This document shows, piece after piece, positions 63,573-64,000 of a stretch of DNA of 64,000 nucleotides. This DNA comes from Lichenicola cladoniae. Lineage in GTDB: Bacteria; Pseudomonadota; Alphaproteobacteria; Acetobacterales; Acetobacteraceae. Below the pieces are notes generated by a model, which was not told the origin of the DNA, ran no database searches, and saw only the letters and a list, made by a program, of their open reading frames with translations. Location: NCBI RefSeq assembly GCF_013201075.1, contig NZ_CP053709.1, positions 1 through 64,000 on the forward strand, read 5' to 3'. The position numbers and the translations under genes were made by a program. Position 1 is the first letter of the stretch; each line of letters begins with the position of its first letter.

Positions 63573-64000
63573 ATGCAGGTTTCCGACAGCACGGTGCTTT
63601 CGCCAAGCGTAACGCCAGTATCGGACGCGCCGCGGTCGCACCGTAAGCCTGGCACCATCCCGGTCACCGTGCGGCTGGATCCGTTCCGCTATGATCGGCT
63701 GAAACGGCTGGTGCGACGCTTCTCGACGACAGGGCAAAACATCATCCAGACGGCCCTTGACCGGAGCATGGTCAGTCTTGAGCGGGAACGCGAGCGGGCG
63801 TCCCAAGCAGAGATCGCCGGGCAGAGCCTGCTGTTTGCGCCGGCACTCGATGCCGAGGCCAGCATCGCCCGCAAGCCGAAGCAGGACAGCTTTGCCTTCA
63901 TCAGGCCGGAACCGACGGTGGCACTCACCTACAGGGCGACGGTGCCGATGCACCGCTGGCTGCATCGCCAATCAGCCGAGACCGGGATGACGATCCAGGA
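63573..64000 (+). CDS. Ribbon-helix-helix-type DNA-binding protein, partial
   Basis: ATG 63573 has GAGGAG six bases upstream. The visible 142 residues contain TIPVTVRLDPFRYDRLKRLVRRFSTTGQNIIQTALDRSM, a ribbon-helix-helix unit (strand, helix, turn, helix). A second, similar unit begins TYRATVPMHRWLHRQSAETGMTIQ at the window edge, so the protein may carry two RHH units in one chain. It follows scpA by 117 bases and may regulate the run or bind a centromere-like site. It continues beyond the window. Confidence 0.65.
   Translation, partial: MQVSDSTVLSPSVTPVSDAPRSHRKPGTIPVTVRLDPFRYDRLKRLVRRFSTTGQNIIQTALDRSMVSLERERERASQAEIAGQSLLFAPALDAEASIARKPKQDSFAFIRPEPTVALTYRATVPMHRWLHRQSAETGMTIQ

Overview
The window looks like part of a large, GC-rich plasmid (or plasmid-derived island) of an alphaproteobacterium, most likely of the Acetobacteraceae. 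That placement is an inference from gene families I recognise (cyoAB quinol oxidase, IS families, a RepA/ParA replicon, plasmid integrases with a DnaB-like protein and ScpA); no search was run.

Region 1 (about 1-17.6 kb) carries respiratory, stress and membrane genes, many of them decaying. It holds the start of cyoB, cyoA, a solitary YdeP/FdhF-like molybdenum oxidoreductase, a phospholipase-D/cardiolipin-synthase-like protein, a MscS channel and a large-subunit catalase. Between them lie broken remnants of DedA, MFS, OsmC, DUF2254 and Ca2+/H+ antiporter genes and of IS630, IS3, IS66 and integrase genes. An IS630 copy sits exactly on the catalase stop codon.

Region 2 (about 17.9-43.8 kb) alternates c-di-GMP signalling genes with mobile DNA. 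Three GGDEF-EAL proteins (GAF-PAS, PAS and REC-PAS types) and two stand-alone receiver proteins stand in visibly AT-richer DNA. They are separated by an IS5 copy, two IS66 operons that each have an accessory gene directly after tnpC (pRiA4b ORF-3-like and UPF0149), a run of tiny overlapping plus-strand genes (33.0-35.1 kb), and a broken IS6.

Region 3 (43.8-50.5 kb) is a pile of insertion sequences: IS5, a truncated IS701, a complete IS21 with a 6-bp target duplication, IS481 and another IS5.

Region 4 (50.6-55.4 kb) is the replicon: two replication-type proteins, an origin with five AGGTTTGTCGGGC-like iterons, a RepA-like initiator, a parA gene with a translationally coupled DUF3102-like partner, and a palindrome in front of parA.

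Region 5 (55.6-64 kb) begins with a wrecked dnaB, then an unknown 377-residue protein, a membrane protein and an intact tyrosine recombinase. It ends in a plus-strand run of five genes, four of them overlapping: an Rmf/CrpP-DnaB-like fusion with Arg in its Walker A, a recombinase-like protein without visible catalytic residues, an unknown 192-residue protein, an ScpA kleisin and a ribbon-helix-helix-type protein running off the right edge. This run is the best candidate for an undescribed DNA-maintenance system.
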